Notes: generated by a model not told the origin, from the letters alone. A stretch of DNA of 59,545 nucleotides from Sinimarinibacterium flocculans (GCF_003201205.1 NZ_QICN01000015.1:1-59545); one strand, 5' to 3'. Positions 34,768 through 49,150 are shown, counted from the first letter of the stretch. Numbers and translations: made by a program.

Positions 34768-36345
34768 TCAGTGATGCGCGTGTGCGTCGGTCTCGCGCGG
34801 CGGCGCGGTCGGCTCGGATGAGGACTCGGCGGGCGGATGCATGTCGTGCTGCGTGTGTACATCGCCCGACATTTGGTGGCTCGCGCCGTGATGCATGCCG
34901 GAGTGCATGCTGTGACCGCCGCCAGCGGCAGCGTCCGGAAGGCGGATGGCGCCGGTCCTTGATGGCCCGTCCTGTCCATTCGCCGGCAACGCGGCACCAA
35001 CGGCGTGCTGCAGCGCCACGCGGGCAAGCCAGTAATCACGCAGCGAGTCGAGATAGCCGGCGTAGGCCTCGTACTCCTCCTGCTTGGCAACCAGCAATTC
35101 GAACTGCCCGACGATCATGTAGTTCTGCAGTTCCTGCATGCGCGCGACAACGGCTTCGCTTTGCGGAATCAGCCCCTCCCGGAATCGCTGAACGCGGGCC
35201 TGCGCCGCTTGCATCCGCGTCAGGGCAGTGGCGACGCCGTTGGCGACTTCGGCACGAATCGCCTCGGCCTCGGCGATCGCCTGTTCGCGACGCGCCTGCA
35301 TCCGCAGCACCTCGCTCTGGCTCTTGCCGAACAGCGGAATCTCGATCGCCACCGTAGGGCCGAGCAAGCGCGAGCCGTCACCTTCGCGTTCGCCTTCAAG
35401 GCCGACCTCGACGAACGGAATCCAGCGCAGCGTCCGCGCCAGTCCCAACGCGCCTTCGATGGCGTCGATTTCTCTTTGCTTGGCCAGCAGGTCAAGTCGT
35501 TGCTGCAACGCGCTGGCGACCAGCGCATCGGTCGATAGCGTTTCATCTACCGGCAGGGCCAGCTGCGGGTCCAGCGTCCAAGCCAGCGGCGGTGACAGGC
35601 CCATGGCTTCATTGAGCGCCAGGGCTGCGCTGCTGGCCTCGGCCTCGGCGGATTCCTGCTCCAGCACCGCACGATGGGCTGCCGCCTTTTCGCGCGCCAG
35701 CTCCAGCGCATTGATGTTGCCCGCGTCCTTGAATCGCTGCGCCAGATCGGCCGACGCCGTAGCGGCGTGGGCAATGACACGGCGCATTTGCGCAGTCTGC
35801 GCGGCGCCAACCGCCTCGTAGTAGCGGCTCAGCACCTCGGCGGCGAGATCCTGGATGGCCGCGGCCGCGTCCGCCTCAACCTGGTCCCGACCATGTGCTG
35901 CGATGCGGCTGCGGCTGCGCAGGAACAGCAGGTCGGTGAAGTTCTGAACCAGGCCGTAGCCCAGCCGCGTGCGCTCGCCGGACGCACTGGACTCCAGCGC
36001 CGAGAACGACAGGACCGGGTTGGACAAGCGGCTGGCGTCCAGCCAGTCAGCCTGCGCCAGACCGAGCTGCGCATAGATGACGCGCAGCCGCGGACTCTTG
36101 AGCAGGGCGACGCTCAGGGCGCGGTCCGCTGTCAGCGGAGCGGCCATCAGGGTGGCCATTTGAGTGTCGATGGATTCGGGATCAGCCGACAGGGCTGTCT
36201 GGGCAGACGCCAGGGTGGGGTCGCGGGCCTTCAGCAGACCTTGCACCTCGCTCAGGCCGCGATCGGCCGGTGCGGTAGCGCAGCCCGTCAGGACGGCGGC
36301 GACGAAAACGCTGGCGAGCCGCCCACGGGGGACGGTGTAACGCAC
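34768..36345 (-). CDS. TolC-family outer-membrane channel with Met/His-rich tail, copper cassette 2
   Basis: The 525-aa protein has a lipoprotein signal (LASVFVAAVLTGCATAP) and a TolC/OEP body. The tail holds GGGHSMHSGMHHGASHQMSG and further His residues. It matches the 537-aa channel of cassette 1 in length, order and tail type. No dedicated RND pump is in the cassette. Confidence 0.87.
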   Translation of the reverse strand: MRYTVPRGRLASVFVAAVLTGCATAPADRGLSEVQGLLKARDPTLASAQTALSADPESIDTQMATLMAAPLTADRALSVALLKSPRLRVIYAQLGLAQADWLDASRLSNPVLSFSALESSASGERTRLGYGLVQNFTDLLFLRSRSRIAAHGRDQVEADAAAAIQDLAAEVLSRYYEAVGAAQTAQMRRVIAHAATASADLAQRFKDAGNINALELAREKAAAHRAVLEQESAEAEASSAALALNEAMGLSPPLAWTLDPQLALPVDETLSTDALVASALQQRLDLLAKQREIDAIEGALGLARTLRWIPFVEVGLEGEREGDGSRLLGPTVAIEIPLFGKSQSEVLRMQARREQAIAEAEAIRAEVANGVATALTRMQAAQARVQRFREGLIPQSEAVVARMQELQNYMIVGQFELLVAKQEEYEAYAGYLDSLRDYWLARVALQHAVGAALPANGQDGPSRTGAIRLPDAAAGGGHSMHSGMHHGASHQMSGDVHTQHDMHPPAESSSEPTAPPRETDAHAHH

Positions 36346-36420
36346 GATGGGATTCTCCGTTGAACGCTGGACAGCAGGCAGACGCGCGTGCAGCGGGCGC
36401 CCGCCTGCGCGAAGCAGGCG

Positions 36421-36840
36421 TCAGACGAAGATCGGTGGTCGCAGCGGGGTGGACAGCGGCGGTGAAGTCAGGTCCGTCGGCATGCCCGCCGGCTGCAGGC
36501 GCGGCGCAGGCCAGTCCGCCGGGAGGACGGGGAACGTGGCGGTCAGGGCAGACGCGCAGTGCGTCAGACAGCTGCTCGCGCAGACGCAACCACAATCGCA
36601 AAGGCCCGCGAATGTGGCATCCACGGCCGGCGTCACGGCAGCTGAGGCGTCTGCGTCGGTGGAGGCGTGCATCCGATGATGTGCGTGCGGGTCCGGCGCG
36701 ACGTCAGCAGCCGCTTCGACCACCGTCGCAACCGCATTCGCCGCATGCGCGCAGGCCACGCCGCTGGCGAAAGCCCCACCCTGCAGGGCGAGGCTCAGCG
36801 CCAGCAACCAGGCGAACAGCCGGCTTGCACGCATCAACAT
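36421..36840 (-). CDS. CopL-like secreted Cys/His-rich leader protein, copper cassette 2
   Basis: The 139-aa protein starts at ATG 36840; another ATG lies at 36855, inside the putative -10 region. It has a signal peptide (LLALSLALQGGAFASG), HAHHRMHAS, and a cysteine cluster CDCGCVCASSCLTHC that is richer than in cassette 1. It ends LRPPIFV. As first gene of the cassette it fits the CopL role in copper induction; the mechanism is unproven. Confidence 0.72.
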   Translation of the reverse strand: MLMRASRLFAWLLALSLALQGGAFASGVACAHAANAVATVVEAAADVAPDPHAHHRMHASTDADASAAVTPAVDATFAGLCDCGCVCASSCLTHCASALTATFPVLPADWPAPRLQPAGMPTDLTSPPLSTPLRPPIFV

Positions 36841-36846
36841 GGTTGG

Positions 36847-36875
36847 ATTGAACACCCGTAGCGCAAATAGTTCAA
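36847..36875 (-). promoter_or_regulatory. Sigma-70-like promoter for copper cassette 2
   Basis: On the minus strand TTGAAC (36870-36875) and TTCAAT (36847-36852) are 17 bp apart. The -10 ends only six bases before ATG 36840, so the transcript may be nearly leaderless, as seems true for cassette 1. Confidence 0.45.
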
Positions 36876-36912
36876 CGGCCGAACCGCCTTTCCCGAGTCG
36901 ACAGACCAGCCG

Positions 36913-37110
36913 TCACGACGCGCGTGCCGGGTACCCTGCCTTGGCCAATGCCGTGCGCAGATCCGCTTCCGCCGCGGTGGACTTGACGCCCACCCGCTTG
37001 GTCGCGAGGTCGACGTCGACCTCTGCGTTGATGTCGCAGCCGCGCACCGCCTGCGTCACGGTCTTGATGCAGTGCCCGCAGCTCATCTTCTCGATAGTGA
37101 ATTCGTACAT
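36913..37110 (-). CDS. copZ: HMA-domain copper chaperone (CopZ-like)
   Basis: The 65-aa protein is a single heavy-metal-associated domain. [18 protein letters not shown] holds the metal-binding CxxC, and the beta-alpha-beta-beta-alpha-beta order is visible ([27 protein letters not shown]). The start at 37110 fits the GGAG six bases upstream. It is divergent from the Cu(I)-ATPase gene and shares its operator, so it probably delivers Cu(I) to that pump in the cytoplasm. Confidence 0.9.
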   Translation of the reverse strand: MYEFTIEKMSCGHCIKTVTQAVRGCDINAEVDVDLATKRVGVKSTAAEADLRTALAKAGYPARAS

Positions 37111-37144
37111 CTCCATCTCCAGTGCTTGCCGATATGGCGAGAAA

Positions 37145-37233
37145 AGCATCCGGCTTGCCATGGTGGGAAGGTCAAGCGATTGCTGACAACGGAGCCGGCG
37201 GCTTGACCTTCCCACCATGGGAACGCCCAGCCT
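37145..37233. promoter_or_regulatory. Divergent CueR-type promoters with 20-bp inverted repeats (copZ / copA)
   Basis: A 20-bp sequence starting CCATGGTGGG (37158-37177) is repeated in perfect inverted orientation at 37201-37220. Each copy carries TTGACC followed by CCTTCCCACCATGG. On the plus strand -35 TTGACC (37203-37208) and -10 CAGCCT (37228-37233) are 19 bp apart. On the minus strand TTGACC (37170-37175) and GATGCT (37145-37150) are also 19 bp apart. Long spacers with the ACCTTCC half-site are typical of CueR promoters. Confidence 0.8.
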
Positions 37234-37262
37234 GCCACCACCGCTTCCAGCCGAGACTCTCA

Positions 37263-39488
37263 ATGAACGCCGCAACGACCACCGTCACCGACCTTCAGAT
37301 CGAAGGCATGACCTGCGCTTCCTGCGTCTTTCGCGTCGAGAAGGCGCTCGCGGGCCTCCCAGGCGTGACCAATGCCCAAGTCAATCTGGCCACCGAACGC
37401 GCCAAGGTGCGCCACGCTGCAGGTGTCGACCTGGAGGCCCTGGTCGGCGCGGTGCGCGACGCGGGGTACAGCGTCGGTGGCTCCCGTGGCGGTCCAACGG
37501 TTGCGGCGACACCGCACAGGACTTCGGATGGCTGGCGCGTGGCGGCTGCCGCCATCTTGTCGTTGCCGCTGGTGCTACCGATGTTGTTGATGCCGACGGG
37601 CATCCATGTCGGGCTCCCTGGATGGCTGCAATGGCTGCTGGCAACGCCCGTGCAGTTCTGGCTCGGCGCACGGTTCTACAAGGCCGGGTGGAAGTCGGCG
37701 ATCGCGGGCACCGGCAGCATGGATCTGCTGGTCGCCATCGGGACCAGCGCGGCATACGGGCTGTCTGCCTACCTGGTGCTGGCGGCTGGCGCACACACCC
37801 ATGCCCTGTACTTCGAAGCATCCGCTGCAGTGATCACGCTGGTGCTGCTGGGCAAATGGCTGGAAGCGCGCGCCAAGCGCCAGACCACGGCAGCGATCCG
37901 CGCCCTGCAGGCACTCCGACCCAACGTGGCGCGCGTCAGCCGCAACGGCGTCGATACCGATATCCCACTGGATGAGGTACAGCCGGGCGACATGGTGGTC
38001 GTTCGCGCAGGTGAGCGCATCGCGGTCGACGGCGAGATCATCGATGGATACAGCCATGTCGACGAATCGATGATCACCGGTGAAAGCCTGCCCGTGGCCA
38101 AGGCGCCGGCGGACAAGGTGACTGGCGGCGCGGTCAATGGCGAAGGTGTCCTGCGAATCCGCACGACGGCGGTTGGCGCGGAATCGACCCTGGCAAGAAT
38201 CATCCGGCTTGTCGAAGACGCGCAGGGCAACAAGGCACCGATCCAGAAGCTCGTCGATCGCGTGACGGCCGTCTTCATTCCGACGGTGCTCGTCATTGCC
38301 GCGCTGACATTCTTCGGCTGGGGTCTGGTCGATGGCGATTGGACACAGGCCGTACTGCATGCCGTGGCCGTGCTGGTGATCGCCTGCCCCTGTGCGCTGG
38401 GCCTGGCCACGCCCGCCGCGATCATGGCCGGCACCGGCGTTGCCGCACATCACGGCATACTGATTGCTGACGCCGAGGCACTGGAGCGCGCCCGCCAGAT
38501 CGATACGGTCGCGTTCGACAAGACCGGCACGCTGACGCAGGGGCACCCGGTGCTCGAAGCGGTCGTTCCGGCCGACCAGGATGCCGACACGCTGATCCGC
38601 TTCGTCGCCGGCATTCAGGCCAACAGCGAGCATCCGCTGGCACGTGCGGTCGTCAGCTACGCTGCCGATCGCGGACTGGAGCCGACATCCGCATCAGCCG
38701 TTGAAGTGCTGCCCGGGCGCGGGATCTCGGCGATCATCGAGCGCCGTCCGATTCTGATCGGCAGCGAGCGCCTGATGCAGGAGCAGCAGCTTGATCTTGC
38801 GATGCTGCAGACAGCAGCACACGAGCTTGCCTCCGATGGGCGGACGCTCTCCTGGGTTGCGCAAGTCGGCGAGCAGCCGAAGCTGCTGGGCTTGCTGGCC
38901 TTCAGCGACGCTCCCAAGGCCACGGCGAGATCAGCCGTGCATCGCCTGCAGCAGCGCGGCCTGCAGACCGTGATGCTGACCGGCGACCAGGAGGCTGCGG
39001 CACGCAAGATCGCTGCGGTCATCGGCATCGATTCGGTACGGGCGAACGTCCTGCCCGCCGACAAGGCGCGCGAGATCGAAAGCATCCAGCATCTTGGCAA
39101 GCGCGTCGCCATGGTCGGCGACGGCATCAACGATGCGCCGGCGCTGGCGCAGGCGGACGTCGGCATTGCCATGGCGACGGGCACCGACGTGGCGATGCAC
39201 GCGGCGGGCATCACCCTGATGCGCGGCGATCCGGATCTGGTGGCCGACGCACTGGAGATTTCCGATCTGACCTATCGCAAGATCCGCCAGAACCTGTTCT
39301 GGGCCTTTGCCTACAACGCCGCTGGCATTCCACTCGCTGCGCTGGGCATGCTGTCCCCGGTAGTGGCGGGTGCGGCGATGGCCTTGAGCAGCGTCAGCGT
39401 GCTGCTGAATGCGCTGACCTTGATGCGCTGGCGGCCGGCCAGCGCCCATCCGCATCGTGAAGCCGAATTGACAGGAGCAGACGTATGA
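37263..39488 (+). CDS. copA: P1B-type Cu(I)-exporting ATPase (CopA)
   Basis: The 741-aa protein starts at ATG 37263. It pumps cytoplasmic Cu(I) into the periplasm. One N-terminal HMA domain ([15 protein letters not shown]) is followed by eight membrane helices. Signature motifs are all present: TGES (actuator), [10 protein letters not shown] (transport site), [11 protein letters not shown] (phosphorylation), [29 protein letters not shown], and the late-helix YN and MxxSS residues ([21 protein letters not shown]). It overlaps the downstream cueR gene by four bases. Confidence 0.96.
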   Translation: MNAATTTVTDLQIEGMTCASCVFRVEKALAGLPGVTNAQVNLATERAKVRHAAGVDLEALVGAVRDAGYSVGGSRGGPTVAATPHRTSDGWRVAAAAILSLPLVLPMLLMPTGIHVGLPGWLQWLLATPVQFWLGARFYKAGWKSAIAGTGSMDLLVAIGTSAAYGLSAYLVLAAGAHTHALYFEASAAVITLVLLGKWLEARAKRQTTAAIRALQALRPNVARVSRNGVDTDIPLDEVQPGDMVVVRAGERIAVDGEIIDGYSHVDESMITGESLPVAKAPADKVTGGAVNGEGVLRIRTTAVGAESTLARIIRLVEDAQGNKAPIQKLVDRVTAVFIPTVLVIAALTFFGWGLVDGDWTQAVLHAVAVLVIACPCALGLATPAAIMAGTGVAAHHGILIADAEALERARQIDTVAFDKTGTLTQGHPVLEAVVPADQDADTLIRFVAGIQANSEHPLARAVVSYAADRGLEPTSASAVEVLPGRGISAIIERRPILIGSERLMQEQQLDLAMLQTAAHELASDGRTLSWVAQVGEQPKLLGLLAFSDAPKATARSAVHRLQQRGLQTVMLTGDQEAAARKIAAVIGIDSVRANVLPADKAREIESIQHLGKRVAMVGDGINDAPALAQADVGIAMATGTDVAMHAAGITLMRGDPDLVADALEISDLTYRKIRQNLFWAFAYNAAGIPLAALGMLSPVVAGAAMALSSVSVLLNALTLMRWRPASAHPHREAELTGADV

Positions 39489-39973
39489 GCGCAGCAGCAA
39501 CCCGCCACCGGCACCGGGGCCCGCGGATCGAGGCGTCCGAGGCCCGGCAGTCGGGGTACTTCAACATCGGCGACGCTGCCCAAGCCACCGGCGTGTCCGC
39601 CAAGATGATCCGCCACTACGAATCGATCGGCCTGATTCAAGCAGCGGATCGCACCTTTGCGAACTATCGCATCTATAGCGAGAACGACCTGCACACTCTG
39701 AGGTTCGTCAAGCGCGGCCGCTCCCTGGGATTCTCGATCAAGCAGATCGAGGCCCTGCTGGAACTCTGGAGCAAGCGCGGCCGCAGCAGTGCGCAGGTCA
39801 AGAAGCTCGCGCTGCAGCATGTCGACGATCTGAATGCCCGCATTGCAGAAATGCAGGCCATGCGCGACACCCTGCAGGACCTGGCGAACCGCTGCCATGG
39901 GGACGAGCGCCCGGACTGCCCGATTCTTGAGGATTTGGCTTGCGCCAAAGGACACGATCAGAAGCATCCCTGA
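39485..39973 (+). CDS. cueR: MerR-family Cu(I)-responsive activator (CueR)
   Basis: The 162-aa protein has an N-terminal extension of ~25 residues, then the HTH ([20 protein letters not shown]). The metal loop [12 protein letters not shown] has the two-cysteine CueR spacing for monovalent copper, silver or gold. It is translationally coupled to copA (4-bp overlap) and should act on the divergent copZ/copA promoters. Confidence 0.92.
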   Translation: MSAAATRHRHRGPRIEASEARQSGYFNIGDAAQATGVSAKMIRHYESIGLIQAADRTFANYRIYSENDLHTLRFVKRGRSLGFSIKQIEALLELWSKRGRSSAQVKKLALQHVDDLNARIAEMQAMRDTLQDLANRCHGDERPDCPILEDLACAKGHDQKHP

Positions 39974-40055
39974 CGTGTTCATTCGCCGCTCAGCGCAGAT
40001 TAACGCCGCCCTGGGATTATCGACACCGACCCTCAACAGTTGGGAGGCAAGAATC

Positions 40056-40511
40056 GTGAAGATTTCGTACGCACGCTTCGCCGCGATGATCGGCACGTCC
40101 ACCGTCGTGATGTACGCGGCGATGTATCTCAACACCTATGCCATCGACCACGTGCTCTGGAGTGAAACAAGGGCCTGGATGGCGCTCCTGATGGGCGCAG
40201 TCATGGCGACAGTGATGCTGGGTTTCATGGCAAGCATGTACCCCAGCCAAAGAATTAATGCAGTGATCTTTGGACTCAGCGCGGCGGCATTTGCAGGGTC
40301 GCTATGGCTGGTGAGAAGCCAAGCCACGGTCGATGACGTTGACTACATGAGTGCGATGGTGCCGCATCATTCCATCGCTATCATGACCAGCGAGCGCGCT
40401 CACATTTCCGATCCGCGCGTCCGCGAATTGGCGGATGAGATCATCAAAGCGCAGCGGCGTGAGATCGCTGAGATGAAGCTCCTTCTGAAAGACCTTCGGG
40501 GCATGGAGTAA
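40056..40511 (+). CDS. DUF305-family membrane protein
   Basis: The 151-aa protein starts at GTG 40056, with GGGAGG eight bases upstream. It has three hydrophobic segments (AAMIGTSTVVMYAAMYLNTY, MALLMGAVMATVMLGFMASM, VIFGLSAAAFAGSLWLV). A periplasmic-type DUF305 stretch follows (DYMSAMVPHHSIAIMTSERA, then KAQRREIAEMKLLL) with the His-His and Met residues usual in this family. DUF305 proteins often accompany copper genes. It lies 82 bp behind cueR on the same strand. Confidence 0.82.
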   Translation: MKISYARFAAMIGTSTVVMYAAMYLNTYAIDHVLWSETRAWMALLMGAVMATVMLGFMASMYPSQRINAVIFGLSAAAFAGSLWLVRSQATVDDVDYMSAMVPHHSIAIMTSERAHISDPRVRELADEIIKAQRREIAEMKLLLKDLRGME

Positions 40512-40578
40512 GTGGCCGTGGCTCCGGAGTCAGCTCCAACACCGAAACTCATGCTTCGCCTGCATGAGGGTGCTTGCC

Positions 40579-41406
40579 ATGTCAGTTTCTAAAGGGGAGT
40601 TCCGGAGCATCAATTACAGCGCTTTTGATGGACAGACGCTGTTCGCGGTCACCGCAGGCGATCCGAAGCTTTCATCCCTAGTCCTCATGCATGGAGGCGG
40701 GCCGGACCATCAGAGCTTATTGCCGCTCGGTCGTCAGCTATTGAATTGTTGCCGGGTCATCCTCCCGGACATCCGCGGCTATGGAAGGTCCATCTGCAGG
40801 GACGCGGGCCGCCACACCTGGGCCCAATACGCTGATGACGTCGCCGCACTGCTGGATCACCTCGGTCTCGATCGAGCATTTGTGGGAGGCGCGGGCCTCG
40901 GGTCAACGGTTGCGCTTCGTTTCGCCCAGGCTTATCCGGAGCGGGCGAAAGGCCTCATCCTGATCAGCGTCGAGGACATCGAAGACGACGACGCCAAACA
41001 ACTCGAGGTGGCGTTCATGGAGGCCTTTGCAGAGCGGGTCCGCACAGACGGAATCGACGCCGCATGGGCGCCAATTCTCCCGGATCTCGCTCCGATCATT
41101 GGCGTCATGGTGCGCGATGCGATTCCCCGGTCTGACCCCGCCAGCATCGCCGCTGCGGCGTCCATTGGTTACGACCGCTCATTTCGAAGCGTGAATGATC
41201 TCGCAAGCATTGAAGCGCCTGCACTCATTTTCCCGGGAATGGACGCTCGGCACCCGCCGGGCCTTGCAAGGAATCTGGCGCGGATGCTCAAGGGCGGCGA
41301 GTACGCTTGCACGATAATGTCGCCAGACATTGACACAGCGCACACGTTTGCCAGTGCGTTCGCACCAGAGATCGCAGAATTCATCGCTCGTCAGTCGGCG
41401 ACCTAG
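40579..41406 (+). CDS. Alpha/beta-hydrolase-fold protein with altered nucleophile elbow
   Basis: The 275-aa protein starts at ATG 40579 (an ATG at 40564 would add five residues). The oxyanion-loop region (LVLMHGGGPDHQSLLPLGRQ), PDIRGYGRS and a late DTAHTF histidine identify an alpha/beta hydrolase. At the nucleophile elbow the usual G-x-S-x-G reads G-A-G-L-G, so the catalytic serine appears to be glycine. It may be non-hydrolytic or use another residue. It is 67 bp behind the DUF305 gene; its link to metals is unclear. Confidence 0.85.
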   Translation: MSVSKGEFRSINYSAFDGQTLFAVTAGDPKLSSLVLMHGGGPDHQSLLPLGRQLLNCCRVILPDIRGYGRSICRDAGRHTWAQYADDVAALLDHLGLDRAFVGGAGLGSTVALRFAQAYPERAKGLILISVEDIEDDDAKQLEVAFMEAFAERVRTDGIDAAWAPILPDLAPIIGVMVRDAIPRSDPASIAAAASIGYDRSFRSVNDLASIEAPALIFPGMDARHPPGLARNLARMLKGGEYACTIMSPDIDTAHTFASAFAPEIAEFIARQSAT

Positions 41407-41592
41407 TCCCAGTGCGGGGGCGGCGGCGCTCTGGTAGCACCAAGAGATGATACAGGGGAAGTTGAACTCGCCGAGTTGCCTTCCCAGGAGCGGTCATTGA
41501 CTCATCGCACCGCAGTCAGGGTGTATATGCACGCGGGTAGAAACTTTCCCTTGGGACAATTCTGAAACGCTGCGATCATCGGCCTCGTTTGG
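41407..41592. other. Gene-free stretch with an orphan MerR-type promoter
   Basis: No gene is seen between the hydrolase and the ~220-bp repeat. A MerR-like promoter (41497-41527, listed separately) lies here and points into sequence without an open frame. Confidence 0.5.
41497..41527 (+). promoter_or_regulatory. Orphan MerR-type promoter
   Basis: TTGACT (41497-41502) and TGTATA (41522-41527) are 19 bp apart, and the dyad TGACT...AGTCA lies across the -35 and spacer. The layout matches promoters of CadR/ZntR/PbrR-regulated genes. There is no coding frame downstream on the plus strand for about 350 bp, only the non-coding repeat. Confidence 0.55.
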
Positions 41593-41817
41593 GTAAGCGT
41601 TAAATTAAGTAGGCCGAGTTTTAGGACATTCTCCTACGCAAACCCTTCGCACTCGGTGCTATGCGCCGCCGGGCACTGAAGGCCAAAGTCGCCTTCTGCC
41701 ATCACGTTCATGGGAAGCCTCGCTGACTAGGATCTTCTCGGAGCTCATTGTCGGACGTCGCTGATGATCGGCTATCGCCGGAAAGGCACCAAACCTACGA
41801 TGTCGGCCGCATGCCCT
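41593..41817. repeat. Non-coding ~220-bp repeat, copy 2
   Basis: Closely similar to 27195-27415 in the same orientation, with scattered substitutions and small indels. It begins near AAGCGTTAA and ends near GATGTCGGCCGCATGCC in both copies. No shared frame or terminal repeat is visible. It may be a relic of an insertion element or a common gene end. Confidence 0.75.
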
Positions 41818-41891
41818 TCACGATAGGAGGTTCAGCAAGGGCGCCCGCTACCAGCGGCCTGTTCATTTTGCGCACGACACCACGCAGCGTG

Positions 41892-46770
<4,879 letters not shown>

Positions 46771-46781
<11 letters not shown>

Positions 46782-47826
46782 GTTCAGCCTCTCCCTTGCC
46801 GAGTTCGGCCTTGAGGACAAAGCTGCCCTCGACAACAACCGACTCACCAGCTTTCAGGCCTTCGAGAATCTCCGCGTTCCGACCGTCGTTGCGACCAACC
46901 CTGACTGGTCGCACTTCAAGCTCGCCGTTGTGCTCGACGAACACCGACGTACTGTCCTCGATCTGCTGCAGTGCAGCGTCGGGCACTGCGACCGAGACGG
47001 CGAACTCACCAATCGCCACATGACCCTGAACGTTGAGTCCCGGCGTCCAAATACCATCGACGTTCTCCAGAAGCACCCTCGCGGTTTGCGATTGCGTTTC
47101 TCGAGCGGACATCGGTGAGACGAAGATCACTTTTCCGAGCGCGCTTAGCGGACCCTCCGCCGAGATCTGTGCGGATTGCCCTACCTGTACCCGCCCCCGG
47201 TCGCGCGGATACAGCGCCAGGTCGACCCAAACGCTGCTAAGGTCGGCCACGACGAACATGGCCTCGCGATCTGCCTGTTCGCCGGGGTTGGTGAAGCGAT
47301 TGATGACCGTGCCATCCAATGGGCTGGTAACAGCGAACGTCCGAAGACTCTCGTTGCTCTCGACCGTGGCCAGCATCGCGCCTTGGCGCACCCGATCGCC
47401 AATACTGACATCAACGCTTCGAACCATTCCCGGGAATCGGGCCGAGACGGCGCGTGTGCGCTCGGCATTGGGGACGACGGCTCCATAGAGCAGCAGCGTC
47501 TCCACCAGAGTGCTGGGTCCGGCCGGTGCGATCGTCAGTCCAGCAGCATCGCGTGCCTCGGGAGTCAACCTGAGCGTTTCGCCGTGCGCAGTTTCCTCGT
47601 CGTGCGTATCGACGTCTGACTGCTTGTCGGTCTCGTGGCGATCCCCCTCCTCATGTTTTTCGGATTCACTGTGAGGGGCGTTTTCGCCATGACTGCGTCG
47701 GTCTTCGTGTTCGTGACCTTGCTCGTCCAGATGGGGCGATCCGTTACTGCCACCGCAGGCGCCTAGCGCGAGTGCGATTAGCGCCGGGACGACGATGAGG
47801 TAACGCTTGGTTGTGTTCATGTTCAT
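46771..47826 (-). CDS. czcB: Periplasmic adaptor of the Czc pump (CzcB-like), lipoprotein
   Basis: The 351-aa protein has a lipoprotein signal (VVPALIALALGACGG). Residues ~30-85 are very rich in His, Glu and Asp (GHEHEDRRSHGENAPHSESE), suited to divalent-metal binding. The membrane-fusion core follows (VSARFPGMVRSVDVSIGDRV, SPLDGTVINRFTNPGEQADR, AEILEGLKAGESVVVEGSFV). It ends GEAEHGH. It connects CzcA with CzcC. Confidence 0.92.
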
Positions 47827-47838
47827 GCGACGTGTCCT

Positions 47839-49098
47839 TCAGCGACTTACGGCCGTAGCAGTAAGTCGCTCGATTTCGATCAGGGTGAGGTGGTACTGCA
47901 TGGCAGCTTCGATCAAGTTGTCACGCACGCTGAGCAGTTCGCGCTGCGCATCAACCAGTTCCAGGTAGCTGTAACGCCCCCGCTCGTAGGCAGACTCAGT
48001 CCCTTTCAGTGCCGCTTCGGTCCGCGGCAGAGCCCGCTCTCGTAATGCACGCACCTGCTGCCCAAGGTCTTGCAGTTCGCGGTGATTGCTAAACAACTGT
48101 GTGCGGGCCTTGAGCAGGGCAGCGCTGCGATTGGCTTGTGCACCCGCCTTGAGCGCCTCCGCCTCGGCCACGGCGCCTTGGTTGCGGTTATTGACCGTCA
48201 GTGGGATGCCCACATTGAAGACGAATGCCGTGTCGTCAATCTCCGCGAGCCGCCTGATGCCCGCGCCGATCTCGATGCCCGGACGCTGGCTGGCTAGGGC
48301 GAGGGTTACCTCGGATTCGCGTAACCGGCGTTCACTCAGGTATCGCGAAAGGTCGGGCGTACGCTCAAGCGCAGCGAGCAGATCCTCATACGCGGAAAGT
48401 TCCGGCAACGCGTACAAGTCGGCGGCGGCTTCCACGAAATCAGGTTGGATCGCGCCCCACGACGCAGCCAGCTCATAGCGCGCTGCGACTAGCGCATGTT
48501 CGGCATGAGCATCAGCGATGCGCGCACGTTCTAAGGCGACCGCAGCCCGATCCCGCTCGGATTCAGGCGATATCGCTGCAGCGACACGACGCTGCACGGC
48601 TTCCGCGGTCTTCTCGGAGAGTTCGACGGCAAGGTGCGTTAGCCGGTGTTGCTCTTGCTGGCCGACCAACTTGACGAACCGCCGCGCCGTCTCCGCGAGA
48701 ATGTCGAGGCGTCTGATCTGACCGTCGATCTCAAGGCCTTCACGGGTGAACTGTGCACTGGTGACTCGCTTGTCCCGCAGGCCATCAAGCTCGATCAGCT
48801 GGCTCAGACCGATCGTCATTTCAGTGGCGTCAAGACCGCGCGTTTCACCAGTGCCAAAAGCGTTCTCAACGTCTGCAGTGATAACCGGATTGGGCCGCAG
48901 GCCAGCCTGTGTGATCCGGCCATCTTGTGCCCTGAGTACGTACTCGTAGGCCGCGAGGTCGGGATTGGACTCCAGGGTACGCGCCAGCGCGTCTCGCAAC
49001 TTGAGCGACGCGCCGCTGGCAACGGACGGATCACTGAAAGCCACCGCAAGCAGAACCACGGGCGCAAGGCGCCCTGCGGCGATGAGTCGAAAAAACAT
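47839..49098 (-). CDS. czcC: Outer-membrane efflux channel of the Czc system (CzcC-like)
   Basis: The 419-aa TolC/OEP-family protein has a signal peptide (LAPVVLLAVAFSDPSVASGA), then LKLRDALARTLESNPDLAAY and RSAALLKARTQLFSNHRELQ. The closing part is RYSYLELVDAQRELLSVRDN. It is the first structural gene of the czcC-B-CDF-A-desaturase operon. Confidence 0.9.
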   Translation of the reverse strand: MFFRLIAAGRLAPVVLLAVAFSDPSVASGASLKLRDALARTLESNPDLAAYEYVLRAQDGRITQAGLRPNPVITADVENAFGTGETRGLDATEMTIGLSQLIELDGLRDKRVTSAQFTREGLEIDGQIRRLDILAETARRFVKLVGQQEQHRLTHLAVELSEKTAEAVQRRVAAAISPESERDRAAVALERARIADAHAEHALVAARYELAASWGAIQPDFVEAAADLYALPELSAYEDLLAALERTPDLSRYLSERRLRESEVTLALASQRPGIEIGAGIRRLAEIDDTAFVFNVGIPLTVNNRNQGAVAEAEALKAGAQANRSAALLKARTQLFSNHRELQDLGQQVRALRERALPRTEAALKGTESAYERGRYSYLELVDAQRELLSVRDNLIEAAMQYHLTLIEIERLTATAVSR

Positions 49099-49150
49099 GG
49101 AAAAACTCCCGACTGCGTGAACGGATGCCCTGATCAGGGCATGAAGGGGT

